The notes: generated by a model from the letters alone, not told the origin. Counted from the first letter of the stretch, positions 7,848-16,579 are shown. The stretch: 28,133 nt of DNA from an uncultured Fusibacter sp. (GCA_937958285.1 CALFXQ010000014.1:1-28133), one strand, 5' to 3'. Made by a program: numbers and translations.

Positions 7848-7879
7848 AAATATATGCAAAACTTGCTAGGAGGTACAGC

Positions 7880-8236
7880 GTGAATATCCAAGTACAAAAT
7901 GAAATTGGTACAATTGAGATTAGTCCAGAAGTCATTGCAACAATTGCAGGTGCTTCGGCAATTGAATGTTATGGCCTTGTAGGCATGGCCTCTAAGGCAA
8001 CTGCAGGTGGTATTGCGCGCCTGTTAAAGCGTGAGCACCTCACAAAAGGCATCAAGGTGCATGTAGAAGAAGAATCGCTGATTATCGATCTCTTCGTAAT
8101 TGTTCAATTCGGCACAAAGATTTCTGTAGTAGCAGACAACATTATACAGAAAGTCAAATACAATGTCGAGAATCAAACCGGACTTAAAGTCAAAAAAGTA
8201 AATCTAAACATCGAAGGCGTAAGGGTACAGGCATAA
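7880..8236 (+). CDS. Asp23/Gls24 family protein (YloU type)
   Basis: Small cytoplasmic alpha/beta protein of 118 residues belonging to the Asp23/Gls24 (DUF322) family. Characteristic features are the opening IGTIEISPEVIATIAG, the ECYGLVGMAS stretch and the hydrophobic VQFGTKISVVADNIIQKV segment before the C-terminal strand. Family members include envelope-stress proteins of staphylococci and YloU of Bacillus; the molecular role is unknown. The GTG start follows AGGAGGT by six bases. It precedes fakA by 38 bp, as in B. subtilis (yloU-yloV), so the two are expected to be co-transcribed. Confidence 0.92.
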   Translation: MNIQVQNEIGTIEISPEVIATIAGASAIECYGLVGMASKATAGGIARLLKREHLTKGIKVHVEEESLIIDLFVIVQFGTKISVVADNIIQKVKYNVENQTGLKVKKVNLNIEGVRVQA

Positions 8237-8274
8237 ACTGTGCGTTAACCGAACGTCTAGTAGGAGGTCTTACG

Positions 8275-9921
8275 GTGGATATCAACCGCATTGATGCAGA
8301 GCTAATGGTCAAGATGTTTAAACAGGGCACTGCGAATCTTAACAAACACAAAGAAATGGTGGATTCGTTAAATGTTTTTCCTGTTCCCGACGGTGATACG
8401 GGCACCAATATGTCTTTGACAATGAATTACGCAGTAGGAGATATGGCAAAGGGTAGCTATGAAAGCGTACAACAAGTGGCCAAGGCGATTGCCAAAGGTT
8501 CTCTTATGGGCGCACGTGGGAACTCGGGCGTTATTTTATCTCAAATTTTTAGAGGGTTTGCCAAAGGGTGTGAAGGCCACGATTACATCGATGTACTCGT
8601 ACTGGCTGGAGCAATCAAAGAAGCGGCAAATACAGCTTATAAGGCAGTGCTAAAACCAGTAGAGGGAACTATCCTCACGGTAATTCGCGAAATGGGAGAC
8701 CGTGCACTGCAACTTGTAGATGAACCCATTACGCTCGATAAATTTTTCCAAGGCATCATCCAACAAGGTGATAAAACCCTGAAGAACACACCGAATTTGC
8801 TCCCGGCACTCAAGCAAGCTGGTGTGGTAGATGCAGGTGGCAAGGGTTTACTCATGATTGTAGAAGGCTTTTACGATGCTTTACTCGGTAAAGAAATGGA
8901 ATTGCTAGCACATCAAGATGAAACGCCTCATCAAGGACTCGATGTTGCACAAGCTGTGATGAACACAGACGACATTTTATTTACGTATTGCACGGAGTTT
9001 ATTGTACGAGGCAATGATTTAACAGGCGCAGACTTAAAAGAGCGCATTATGGAAATGGGCGACAGTATGGTTTATGTCCCCGATGACGACTTAATCAAAG
9101 TGCATATTCACACCAACGATCCCGGCTTGGTTATGCAAGAAGCACTGAAGTTCGGTGAACTCATTAAAATTAAAATTGAAAATATGAAAGAACAACACGG
9201 CAATATTCTAGATATGGCATCTCACGGCACGCCAACGGCTGCCGTTTCTACACCACAACCAAAGAAACCCTATGGCTTTGTGGCAATTGCTGCTGGTGAC
9301 GGCCTTGCGGATGTGTTTAGAGACTTAGGCGTCGATTTGCTAATCGAAGGTGGCCAGACAATGAATCCTTCTACAGAAGACATTCACAACGCCATCGAAG
9401 AAATCAATGCCGAGCATGTATTTGTATTGCCAAATAATTCAAATATCATCTTGGCGGCAAATCAAGCAAAGGCATTAACAGACAAAAGCGTATATGTACT
9501 CGCGACTAAAACAGTGCCCCAAGGTATTGCATCGATGTTGGCATTTGATCCTCAAGGCGATGCCGAAGAAAACTTCGAAGCAATGGCCGATGCCATTGGA
9601 ACTGTTAAGTCAATTCAAGTGACTTATGCGGTACGCGATACTATGGTCAACGATATCGAGATCAATACAGGCGACTACTTAGGTCTCCTCGACAATCAGA
9701 TTGTAGCAGCGGGCAAAGAAATGGAAGAAACCATTTTTCAGACTTTAGAGGCAGCAATCGACGAAGATTCTGAAATTGTTACGATTTACTATGGAGAAGA
9801 AGTCAGTGAAGAACAGGCCAGCGCCCTTCAAGATGCTATTCAAGATGCCTTTAACCACGTTGAGGTAGAGTGTTATGCAGGTAAGCAGCCCGTCTATTAC
9901 TATATGATCTCTGTTGAATAA
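8275..9921 (+). CDS. fakA: Fatty acid kinase subunit FakA (DAK2/DegV-like domains)
   Basis: ATP-binding subunit that phosphorylates fatty acids held by a FakB partner, giving acyl-phosphate for phospholipid synthesis. 548 residues. The N-terminal DAK2 (DhaL-like) domain, about 10-200, has the nucleotide/Mg motif PDGDTGTNM (38-46), GARGNSGVILSQ and VDAGGKGL. The middle domain is followed by a C-terminal DegV-like region from about residue 320, with LPNNSNI and the YGEEVSEEQ stretch. The GTG start lies six bases after AGGAGGT. No FakB gene is in the window. The product meets the PlsX product encoded 8 kb further on. A strong terminator follows the gene. Older annotation calls this family YloV or dihydroxyacetone kinase-like. 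Confidence 0.92.
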   Translation: MDINRIDAELMVKMFKQGTANLNKHKEMVDSLNVFPVPDGDTGTNMSLTMNYAVGDMAKGSYESVQQVAKAIAKGSLMGARGNSGVILSQIFRGFAKGCEGHDYIDVLVLAGAIKEAANTAYKAVLKPVEGTILTVIREMGDRALQLVDEPITLDKFFQGIIQQGDKTLKNTPNLLPALKQAGVVDAGGKGLLMIVEGFYDALLGKEMELLAHQDETPHQGLDVAQAVMNTDDILFTYCTEFIVRGNDLTGADLKERIMEMGDSMVYVPDDDLIKVHIHTNDPGLVMQEALKFGELIKIKIENMKEQHGNILDMASHGTPTAAVSTPQPKKPYGFVAIAAGDGLADVFRDLGVDLLIEGGQTMNPSTEDIHNAIEEINAEHVFVLPNNSNIILAANQAKALTDKSVYVLATKTVPQGIASMLAFDPQGDAEENFEAMADAIGTVKSIQVTYAVRDTMVNDIEINTGDYLGLLDNQIVAAGKEMEETIFQTLEAAIDEDSEIVTIYYGEEVSEEQASALQDAIQDAFNHVEVECYAGKQPVYYYMISVE

Positions 9922-9929
9922 ACATCACC

Positions 9930-9961
9930 GCCAGTCTAGCTTAATATGACTGGCTTTTTTT
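9930..9961 (+). terminator. Intrinsic terminator after fakA
   Basis: Stem GCCAGTC (9930-9936) with GACTGGC (9948-9954), loop of eleven, followed by seven T. It ends the asp23-fakA unit 31 bases before recG. Confidence 0.9.
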
Positions 9962-9992
9962 AAATCCACAAAATTGTATATGGGAGCTGTGT

Positions 9993-12002
9993 ATGAACGA
10001 ATGGGTACTGTCTAAGGTTACGACACTCAAAGGTGTGGGACCGCAAAAGGCGAAGTGTTTTTCTGTCTTGGGCATTCGCACAATAGAAGACTTAATTCAA
10101 CATTGGCCTTTGCGCTATGAAGATCGTAGCCAGTTAACTGCCATTCACAGTGCGACAGATGGTGAACGACAGCTGTTCAGTGGCATTGTAGTCAATATTC
10201 AGTCCAATCGCATGGCAAAAGGCCAAACACTTGTAAAAGTTACTCTCGATGACGGGACTGGACGCATGACCTTGTTGTTCAAAAATGCACCTTATGTTGT
10301 AAGCCAATTTCATCAAGGCCAATCGTATTGGGTATTTGGTACGGTTAAAAGCGATGCAGGTACTACAAGCATCTTTCATCCTGAGTTTAAGGCGACTAAT
10401 CTTTATCCACAGGGCTTCGGCATTGTGCCCATCTATGCGCTTACAGAAGGGCTCTCTCAGGGCGATATGTATAAAGCGCTGTCGCAGATAAAAGATCAAT
10501 TCGCCCAACTCGAAGAAACACTGCCTCAAAGCGTACTTGGACTGATAATGGGAAGGGCCCAGGCTGTTTTGGAACTGCATTTTCCCACCCATCCTAAACG
10601 TCTCAAAGCCGCAAGGTATAGAGGGATCTACGAGGAGTTTTTCCACCTTCAAATGGCCTTGTTGATTGTGCGTCAAAAGCTAGATCTTCTGCCGAAAACA
10701 TTTGAATACCAAATGCTAGGCCTTGATGAGGTTCAAAAAATTTTTCCCTTTGACTTAACAAGCGCCCAAAAGCGAGTCATCCAACAGGTCTACGCAGACA
10801 TGGATAAATCCCACTGCATGAATCGCCTTCTTCAAGGGGATGTGGGCACAGGAAAGACAGCTATTGCCATGGCCGCAGTTTATAAATGTATACAGAGCGG
10901 ACATCAGAGTGCTATTTTAGCTCCAACAGAAATATTGGCGAGGCAACATGCCATCAACTTTGAAAAAGTGTTCTCGGAGAAGGTGATTCTGCTAACGGGA
11001 AGCCTCAAGGGCAAAGCGCGACAAAAGGCCTTAGTAGCAGTAGCGTCTGGCGAAGCGCAGATCGTTATAGGAACCCACGCATTAATCCAAGAGCATGTTC
11101 AGTTCAACAGTTTAAGGCTGGTGGTAACTGACGAACAACACCGATTTGGCGTGAGTCAAAGGCAAAGCGCTTCAGAAAAAGGAACTGAACCCATAGATGT
11201 CTTGGTGATGAGTGCGACACCAATACCTCGCACCTTGTCCCTTGTAATTTACGGAGATGTGGATATGTCTGTCTTAGACGAGGCCCCCGCAGGACGCCAC
11301 CCGATAGAAACAGAGTGGATAAAAACAAAAGGTGTACCTAAACTCATTCAGATGATGCGCCAAAGATTGAGCCTAGGGGAGCAAGCCTATTGGATAGCGC
11401 CCTTAATTGAAACTCAAGAGGCGTTGGATTTAAAGAGTCTAGAAGCGCTTTTCGAGGAGCTAGAGCCCGACTTTAAAGAATACGGCATTGCAATGCTCCA
11501 TGGTCAAATGAAGGCAGCAGACAAGGCAGCAGTGATGGCGCGCTTTGCAAGTGGGGAAGTACGCGTGTTGGTGGCGACGACTGTGGTGGAAGTTGGGGTC
11601 GACGTGGCGAAGGCGACGATGATGGCGATTGTTCACGCGGAGCGCTTTGGGCTGGCTCAGTTGCATCAGCTAAGAGGGCGTGTGGGGCGAAGTCGGCTAA
11701 AATCTAATTGCTATCTTATATCCGATGCAAAGGGAGATGTGGCTAAATCGAGACTTGAAGTGATGACAAAGACCAACGATGGCTTCGAAATTGCAAATAA
11801 AGATTTAGAACTTCGCGGACCGGGAGAAATGATCGGCCTTAAGCAACATGGCGTTCCAGAATTCAAGATGGCTGACTTAATCAAACATAGTGCGATTTTG
11901 GCACAGGCGCAGTCAGATGCTAAAGAATACGCTCAAACCCTCGGAAGAGAATTGGTGACGAGTGCCTATACAAGTTGGTTGTCAAAACACCTCACCTTAT
12001 AA
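9993..12002 (+). CDS. recG: ATP-dependent DNA helicase RecG
   Basis: Branch-migration helicase that remodels stalled forks and recombination intermediates. 669 residues, slightly shorter than the usual 680-690 but complete. The N-terminal wedge/OB region starts with a helix-hairpin-helix-like GVGPQKA (14-20), and the OB fold runs to about 150. Helicase motifs: GDVGTGKT (282-289), the RecG-specific DEQHRFG (380-386), SATPIPRT (407-414), then in the second lobe VVEVGVDV and LHQLRGRVGRS (557-567). The ATG follows GGAG by six bases. No promoter is obvious in the 31-bp gap after the fakA terminator. Confidence 0.97.
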   Translation: MNEWVLSKVTTLKGVGPQKAKCFSVLGIRTIEDLIQHWPLRYEDRSQLTAIHSATDGERQLFSGIVVNIQSNRMAKGQTLVKVTLDDGTGRMTLLFKNAPYVVSQFHQGQSYWVFGTVKSDAGTTSIFHPEFKATNLYPQGFGIVPIYALTEGLSQGDMYKALSQIKDQFAQLEETLPQSVLGLIMGRAQAVLELHFPTHPKRLKAARYRGIYEEFFHLQMALLIVRQKLDLLPKTFEYQMLGLDEVQKIFPFDLTSAQKRVIQQVYADMDKSHCMNRLLQGDVGTGKTAIAMAAVYKCIQSGHQSAILAPTEILARQHAINFEKVFSEKVILLTGSLKGKARQKALVAVASGEAQIVIGTHALIQEHVQFNSLRLVVTDEQHRFGVSQRQSASEKGTEPIDVLVMSATPIPRTLSLVIYGDVDMSVLDEAPAGRHPIETEWIKTKGVPKLIQMMRQRLSLGEQAYWIAPLIETQEALDLKSLEALFEELEPDFKEYGIAMLHGQMKAADKAAVMARFASGEVRVLVATTVVEVGVDVAKATMMAIVHAERFGLAQLHQLRGRVGRSRLKSNCYLISDAKGDVAKSRLEVMTKTNDGFEIANKDLELRGPGEMIGLKQHGVPEFKMADLIKHSAILAQAQSDAKEYAQTLGRELVTSAYTSWLSKHLTL

Positions 12003-12081
12003 AACGTTAAAATACGAACTTGGGGCGTGGTACACCCATTATAAATCTCATTTTGTATCTCGGTTTCAGCGGGGTACCCGT

Positions 12082-12110
12082 TTGACTTATTCAATTTCAC
12101 TGTGTATAAT
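12082..12110 (+). promoter_or_regulatory. Promoter of rsmD-coaD
   Basis: TTGACT (12082-12087), 17 bases, perfect TATAAT (12105-12110); the rsmD ATG is 27 bases further on after an AAGGAG site. It is one of the best SigA-type matches in the window. The rest of the 134-bp gap after recG holds no convincing terminator. Confidence 0.85.
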
Positions 12111-12136
12111 GTGGCTAGAAAACTAAGGAGCCTTTC

Positions 12137-12682
12137 ATGCGCGTCATATCTGGCAGTGCCCGTGGCACACAATTAAAAACAATTGAAGGTATGGCTACCC
12201 GTCCAACGGTAGATCGGGTGAAAGAAGCCATGTTCAGCACAATTCAATTCGCACTTTATGAGTCTGTTGTGTTAGACGCATTCGCAGGTTCTGGCGCGCT
12301 GGGAATAGAAGCGTTAAGCCGTGGGGCCAGCCGTGCGGTTTTTATAGATCAGTCTGCAGAGTGCCAAAAGGTCATCCGCCAAAACCTAGAAAAAACGCGC
12401 TTATTAGAGAAGGCACAGCTTATACAAAAAGATGTCGTTCAGGGAATAATCACTTTAAGCGAACCCTTCAATATTGTTTTTTTAGATCCCCCTTATGGCC
12501 AACAGTGGTGTGGTACAATTCTTCAACGCCTCGTCGATCGCAACCTTCTGGCAGACGAGGCAATCGCGTTGGTGGAGCACAGTAAAGATGAATTGCTATT
12601 AGAAAATTATGGCACTTTAACCTTGGTGAAGCGCTATCAGTATGGCAATACTTCCATCGCGCGTTATGAGAACAAAAGGTAA
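12137..12682 (+). CDS. rsmD: 16S rRNA (guanine-966-N2)-methyltransferase RsmD
   Basis: Methylates G966 of 16S rRNA using SAM. 181 residues. The start MRVISGSARGTQLKT and the TRPTVDRVKEAMF stretch (21-33) are diagnostic. The SAM loop is LDAFAGSGALGIEAL (46-60), and the catalytic DPPY lies at 117-120 (FLDPPYG). AAGGAG precedes the ATG by about seven bases. It is followed 47 bp later by coaD, the usual partner in Bacillota. Confidence 0.96.
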   Translation: MRVISGSARGTQLKTIEGMATRPTVDRVKEAMFSTIQFALYESVVLDAFAGSGALGIEALSRGASRAVFIDQSAECQKVIRQNLEKTRLLEKAQLIQKDVVQGIITLSEPFNIVFLDPPYGQQWCGTILQRLVDRNLLADEAIALVEHSKDELLLENYGTLTLVKRYQYGNTSIARYENKR

Positions 12683-12729
12683 TAGTTCTCAGTAAAACCT
12701 TTAAAAGCACCAATAAAGTGAGGCTTTTT

Positions 12730-13215
12730 ATGTCTTTAGCAATTTATCCAGGCAGTTTTGATCCATTGACCAATGGACATCTAGATTTAATCGAAAGAAC
12801 TTCCAAACTCTTTGATCATGTAATCGTGGCAATTTCAATTAATAGCAGTAAAACACCTATGTTCACCGTCGACGAGCGCATTGAAATGATTCGCGAATCC
12901 GTAGAAAAGCTAGACAATGTATCTGTAGAAACGTGTGCAGGCTTGTTGGTAGATTACGTAAAACTTAAACCCGGCGCTGTGATTGTAAAAGGGCTAAGGG
13001 CACTATCTGATTTTGAGATGGAATTTCAAATGGCTTTAATGAACAAAAAGCTAGACGATCAAGTGGAAACACTTTTTATGATGACTAAAACGGACTTCGC
13101 ATTTGTAAGTTCGTCAATTATAAAAGAGGTAAGTCGCTTCGGCGGACCTATCGACGATTTAGTGCCACTTGCTGTTGCGAGGGCGATTCGAAATAAAAGG
13201 GAGTGTGTCAAATGA
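12730..13215 (+). CDS. coaD: Phosphopantetheine adenylyltransferase
   Basis: Makes dephospho-CoA from 4'-phosphopantetheine and ATP, the penultimate step of CoA synthesis. 161 residues, the normal length. The nucleotidyltransferase motif is PGSFDPLTNGHLDL with H17 of the (T/N)xGH signature. The C-terminal SSSIIKEV matches the second ATP motif. The ATG at 12730 is chosen because GTGAGG lies six bases upstream. A GTG at 12718 would add four residues and lacks a ribosome site. The stop overlaps the next gene by four bases (ATGA). CoaD feeds both ACP priming and acyl-CoA pools used by genes further along. Confidence 0.96.
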   Translation: MSLAIYPGSFDPLTNGHLDLIERTSKLFDHVIVAISINSSKTPMFTVDERIEMIRESVEKLDNVSVETCAGLLVDYVKLKPGAVIVKGLRALSDFEMEFQMALMNKKLDDQVETLFMMTKTDFAFVSSSIIKEVSRFGGPIDDLVPLAVARAIRNKRECVK

Positions 13216-13706
13216 AGGTTTTAGATTTAATGGATCAGTTAGAGGATCTCATCGAGAATTCATCATCGGTGCCTCTCTTTGGAAAGACAGTAATCAACAG
13301 AGAAGAAGTGATGAGCATTCTAAAAGATATTCGCGTCACCATTCCCGATGAAGTTAAACAAGCTAAATGGATTAAAGACGAGCGCACCAAAATCCTAAAT
13401 GATGCACAACAAGAAGCAGACAGAATCGTTCGCAGTGCCCATAGCGAAGCAAACACCGTGTTAGCCGAAGCACAAGATCGCGTAGATAAGCTCGTGCAAA
13501 AAGATGAAATCATGCGCATTGCACGGGTAAAAGGTCAAGAAATTGTAGATCAAGCAAAACTACATGCAGGTGAAATTAAAAAAGGTGCCTACCACTACGC
13601 AGACGAAGTACTTTCAAAAGTTGAACAGGGGTTCGAAAAGCAATTCGAAGCCATTAAGCGCAACCGTCAAGAATTAGAGCGCTATCAACACAAGCAAAGT
13701 GAATAA
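13212..13706 (+). CDS. Coiled-coil protein of unknown function, co-translated with coaD
   Basis: 164 residues, highly charged and predicted almost wholly helical. After a short N-terminal part (KVLDLMDQLEDLIENSS, then a segment mentioning FGKTVINREEVMSIL) comes a long amphipathic stretch from about residue 45 to the end, rich in Glu, Lys, Gln and Ala. It has no membrane segment and no Walker motif. Similar small proteins at this place in clostridial genomes are often labelled ATPase or DivIVA/AtpF-like because of coiled-coil similarity only. ATG at 13212 follows GGGAG. A GTG at 13203 would add three residues. It overlaps the coaD stop by four bases, so translation is probably coupled. Function not recognised. 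Confidence 0.8.
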   Translation: MKVLDLMDQLEDLIENSSSVPLFGKTVINREEVMSILKDIRVTIPDEVKQAKWIKDERTKILNDAQQEADRIVRSAHSEANTVLAEAQDRVDKLVQKDEIMRIARVKGQEIVDQAKLHAGEIKKGAYHYADEVLSKVEQGFEKQFEAIKRNRQELERYQHKQSE

Positions 13707-13726
13707 AGGTTGCAATTTACAGGCGT

Positions 13727-13755
13727 TTGAGCAATCAGACGTCTGTTCCTATATT
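13727..13755 (+). promoter_or_regulatory. Possible promoter of tmcAL
   Basis: TTGAGC (13727-13732), 17 bases, TATATT (13750-13755). The spacer contains the perfect palindrome CAGACGTCTG (13736-13745). The gene starts 68 bases downstream. Moderate match only. Confidence 0.45.
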
Positions 13756-13822
13756 AACGGACAATTAGTATAGCAGAATTTATGCTGAAAATTATAGATA
13801 AGATTACTATGAAGAGGTTAAA

Positions 13823-15022
13823 ATGAGGCTTTTAGGATTGATCACGGAGTATAATCCCTTTCACAATGGACATAAGTACCATTTAGATACAGCGCGAGCG
13901 AGCGTTAAGCCAGATGCCGTCGTGGCGGTGATGAGTGGACATTTTTTACAGCGAGGCGAGCCTGCTATAATGGACAAGTGGACCCGTGCAAAATCGGCGG
14001 TAGAAGCAGGGGTGGACTTGGTTGTGGAGTTGCCTACATACTTTAGTACAGCGAGTGCAGAGGGGTTTTCGATTGGTAGCGTTGCGCTTTTGGATCGTAT
14101 GGGTGTTTCCGATGTGGTTTTTGGTTCGGAGTGTGGCGATGTCGAGAAGTTGTCGAGAGTTGCATCCCTTGTTGAAACGCCCAGTCCTCTATATCAAAGC
14201 ACATTGGCGCGTGGGCTAGACTCTGGATTCTCATATCCTGCTGCTCGGCAGGCGGCAATCGAGGCCGAACTCGGAAGTGAACTCGCATTTAAATCGAACA
14301 ATATACTAGGTATTGAATACCTTAGGGCAATACAGCGACTAAACAGTGGTATTAAGGCGCACGCCATTTTACGCATTCAAAATGATTATAACAACCAAGA
14401 AGTGACAGGTTCTATCTCCTCAGCTACTGCTGTTAGGCAATTGCTTAAGCATCGGCCTATAAACTGGGATCTAGTGAGGACTGTTGTGCCAGAAACAACG
14501 TATCGCGCTTTGTGGAATGCTCCTATTTACACTGTTATAGACGATTTTCATCATATTTGGAACAGTATCGCGCTCCGGGAAGGTCCAGTTGGCCTTAATC
14601 GCTATCGCGATGTATCTGAAGGGCTTGAAAATAAACTCTTTGAGTCGTTGAGTACACTAGGTACCCTAGAAGATATGATCAAAGCAGTAAAATCAAAACG
14701 CTATACACTTACGCGCATTCAAAGGGTGATTACAGCGGTATTGTTGGGTGTAGTGGCAATGCCTGAACAGGAAGCTCTTGGGTATTTAGACTATGCGAGG
14801 GTGTTGGCATTTAACGAAAGAGGTGCGCAAGTAATCCGCCAGATTAAAAAGCGAGAAATCTTGTACCCCATTACAAACCTTGGAAGAGATCTAAAAAAAT
14901 ATCGAAAAATCAATCCACTACTTGAGTTAGACATTCGTGCAACGGGTATGTATGCACAAGTTAATCACAGTATAGGTGTTCACGAAGATTTCACACGTAC
15001 ACCTTTTGCATCTCATTTATAA
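13823..15022 (+). CDS. tmcAL: tRNA(Met) cytidine acetate ligase TmcAL (YlbM)
   Basis: Uses acetate and ATP, through acetyl-adenylate, to make N4-acetylcytidine at the wobble position of elongator tRNA-Met. 399 residues, the family norm. The N-terminal nucleotidyltransferase fold shows GLITEYNPFHNGHKYHL with the HxGH motif at H14-H17, followed by MSGHFLQRGEPA, the DLVVELP stretch and GSECGD. The C-terminal half has the KKREILYPITNLG region typical of YlbM. ATG with GAAGAGG about six bases upstream. ackA, the main enzyme that interconverts acetate and acetyl-phosphate, follows in the same direction, though behind its own promoter. Confidence 0.95.
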   Translation: MRLLGLITEYNPFHNGHKYHLDTARASVKPDAVVAVMSGHFLQRGEPAIMDKWTRAKSAVEAGVDLVVELPTYFSTASAEGFSIGSVALLDRMGVSDVVFGSECGDVEKLSRVASLVETPSPLYQSTLARGLDSGFSYPAARQAAIEAELGSELAFKSNNILGIEYLRAIQRLNSGIKAHAILRIQNDYNNQEVTGSISSATAVRQLLKHRPINWDLVRTVVPETTYRALWNAPIYTVIDDFHHIWNSIALREGPVGLNRYRDVSEGLENKLFESLSTLGTLEDMIKAVKSKRYTLTRIQRVITAVLLGVVAMPEQEALGYLDYARVLAFNERGAQVIRQIKKREILYPITNLGRDLKKYRKINPLLELDIRATGMYAQVNHSIGVHEDFTRTPFASHL

Positions 15023-15193
15023 GGTTTAAAGTCCTTTGATGATTGGATTAAGAGCAGGTCTTAAATGTGTATTGTGTATACAAGAAATTGCGACCTACAA
15101 AAATCCTGTAACACTTGAAAAATATTAAGAAATGGACATGTAATCCTTATTGGGAACAACGTTTTCCTAAGTTATTTTTTTAGTCGGATTCCC

Positions 15194-15221
15194 TTGTAAT
15201 TTTAGTGGATTCGATTATAAT
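15194..15221 (+). promoter_or_regulatory. Promoter of ackA
   Basis: TTGTAA (15194-15199), 16 bases, perfect TATAAT (15216-15221). The ackA ATG is 62 bases downstream. The rest of the 260-bp gap between tmcAL and ackA is AT-rich. It has a weak GGAA/TTCC hairpin near 15152-15166 with T residues further on, not good enough to call a terminator. Confidence 0.6.
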
Positions 15222-15282
15222 TAGGAGTGTGAATTGACGAATAGAAAACAATAATCACCCACTTGACCACTTGGAGGAAAGC

Positions 15283-16476
15283 ATGAATATTCTTGTTATT
15301 AACTGCGGTAGTTCTTCATTGAAATACCAGCTCATCAACATGGCTGACGAATCGGTATTGGCAAACGGACTTGTTGAACGTATTGGCCTTGAAGGTGCAC
15401 GTTTAAAGCATCAGGCTTTCGAAAATGCCAAAGTGACAATCGAAGTCCCAATGAAAGATCACAAAGAAGCGCTCAATCAAGTGTTGGCAGCTATTGTAAG
15501 TGCTGAGCATGGTTCGATTAAGAGCCTTCAAGAGATAAATGCGGTCGGACACCGCGTGGTTCATGCAGGTGAGAAGTATTCTGGTTCAGTCGTTATCACA
15601 CCAGATGTTATGAAAGCGCTCAATGAGTGTATTGAACTTGCGCCGCTTCACAATCCACCTAACATTATGGGCATCGAAGCAATGCAAGAATTGCTTCCTG
15701 GTGTGCCAATGGTAGGCGTATTCGATACAGCCTTCCATCAGACAATGCCTGAAGTTGCTTATATTTATCCGCTTCCTTACGAATTCTACGAAAAATACGC
15801 ATTGCGCCGTTACGGATTCCACGGTACATCACACCGCTATGTATCTCAACGCGCTGCAGATATACTCGGCAAAGACATTAAAGATCTCAAGTTAATCTCT
15901 TGCCACTTAGGAAATGGCGCATCTGTTTGTGCAATAAACGGTGGTAAGTCAGTTGCGACTTCAATGGGCTTTACACCTCTCGAAGGCCTTGTAATGGGCA
16001 CGCGCTCAGGCGATATCGATCCTGCAATTGTCACATTCTTAATGGATAAAGAAGGTCTCGACCTCGATGGTATAAACAATATCCTCAACAAGCAATCAGG
16101 TGTATTCGGAATTTCTGGCATTAGCTCAGACTTTAGAGATATCGAAAATGCAGCATTCGACGGTCACAAGCGCGCTCAATTGGCTCTCGATGTATTCGAT
16201 AGCCGCGTAAGAGAATATATTGGCGCATACGCGACGGCAATGGGTGGCGTAGATGCTGTCATCTTTACAGCTGGTCTCGGCGAGAATTCGGCTATGAACC
16301 GCGAGAGCATTTGCAAGAACCTCGGATTTATGGGAATCGAAGTCGACGCGGTTAAAAACAACATCCGCGGCAAAGAGGCAATTGTAAGTACCGAGGGATC
16401 TAAAGTTAAAGTTATGGTAGTACCTACAAACGAAGAATTAATGATTGCTCGCGACACAAAAGATTTAGTCGGTTAA
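15283..16476 (+). CDS. ackA: Acetate kinase
   Basis: Interconverts acetyl-phosphate + ADP and acetate + ATP, the ATP-yielding last step of acetate fermentation. 397 residues. Motifs: NCGSSSLKYQL at the start, GHRVVHAGEKYSG, HNPPNIMGIEA, FDTAFHQTMP, RYGFHGTSHRYV, CHLGNGAS and FTAGLGENS, the full ASKHA nucleotide and acetate site. ATG at 15283 follows GGAGG by five bases. An upstream TTG at 15271 is part of that ribosome region and is rejected. No phosphotransacetylase gene (pta) adjoins it here. The gene stands alone between its promoter and a terminator. Confidence 0.98.
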   Translation: MNILVINCGSSSLKYQLINMADESVLANGLVERIGLEGARLKHQAFENAKVTIEVPMKDHKEALNQVLAAIVSAEHGSIKSLQEINAVGHRVVHAGEKYSGSVVITPDVMKALNECIELAPLHNPPNIMGIEAMQELLPGVPMVGVFDTAFHQTMPEVAYIYPLPYEFYEKYALRRYGFHGTSHRYVSQRAADILGKDIKDLKLISCHLGNGASVCAINGGKSVATSMGFTPLEGLVMGTRSGDIDPAIVTFLMDKEGLDLDGINNILNKQSGVFGISGISSDFRDIENAAFDGHKRAQLALDVFDSRVREYIGAYATAMGGVDAVIFTAGLGENSAMNRESICKNLGFMGIEVDAVKNNIRGKEAIVSTEGSKVKVMVVPTNEELMIARDTKDLVG

Positions 16477-16488
16477 TTGCTATAAAAG

Positions 16489-16523
16489 GCAGCCTGCCAC
16501 GCGTGGGCTGCTGTCGTTTTTTT
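16489..16523 (+). terminator. Intrinsic terminator after ackA
   Basis: GCAGC (16489-16493) pairs with GCTGC (16507-16511), enclosing the palindrome CCACGCGTGG. Seven T follow at 16517-16523, five bases after the stem. Confidence 0.75.
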
Positions 16524-16550
16524 AGTGATTGAAAAGTATTGTTTGAAACC

Positions 16551-16579
16551 TTGACAAATGATAAGCTGCTCAGTATAAT
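16551..16579 (+). promoter_or_regulatory. Consensus promoter of yceD-rpmF
   Basis: TTGACA (16551-16556), exactly 17 bases, TATAAT (16574-16579): a full match to the vegetative consensus in both boxes and spacing. Fits strong constitutive expression of a ribosomal protein unit. Confidence 0.92.

Noticed and set aside
12015..12080. Hairpin/terminator after recG
   Set aside because: GGG/CCC pairs and GGGTACCC are present but no T tract follows; too weak to call.
15150..15181. Terminator after tmcAL
   Set aside because: The GGAA/TTCC stem is short with a mismatch, and the T run is separated from it by seven bases.
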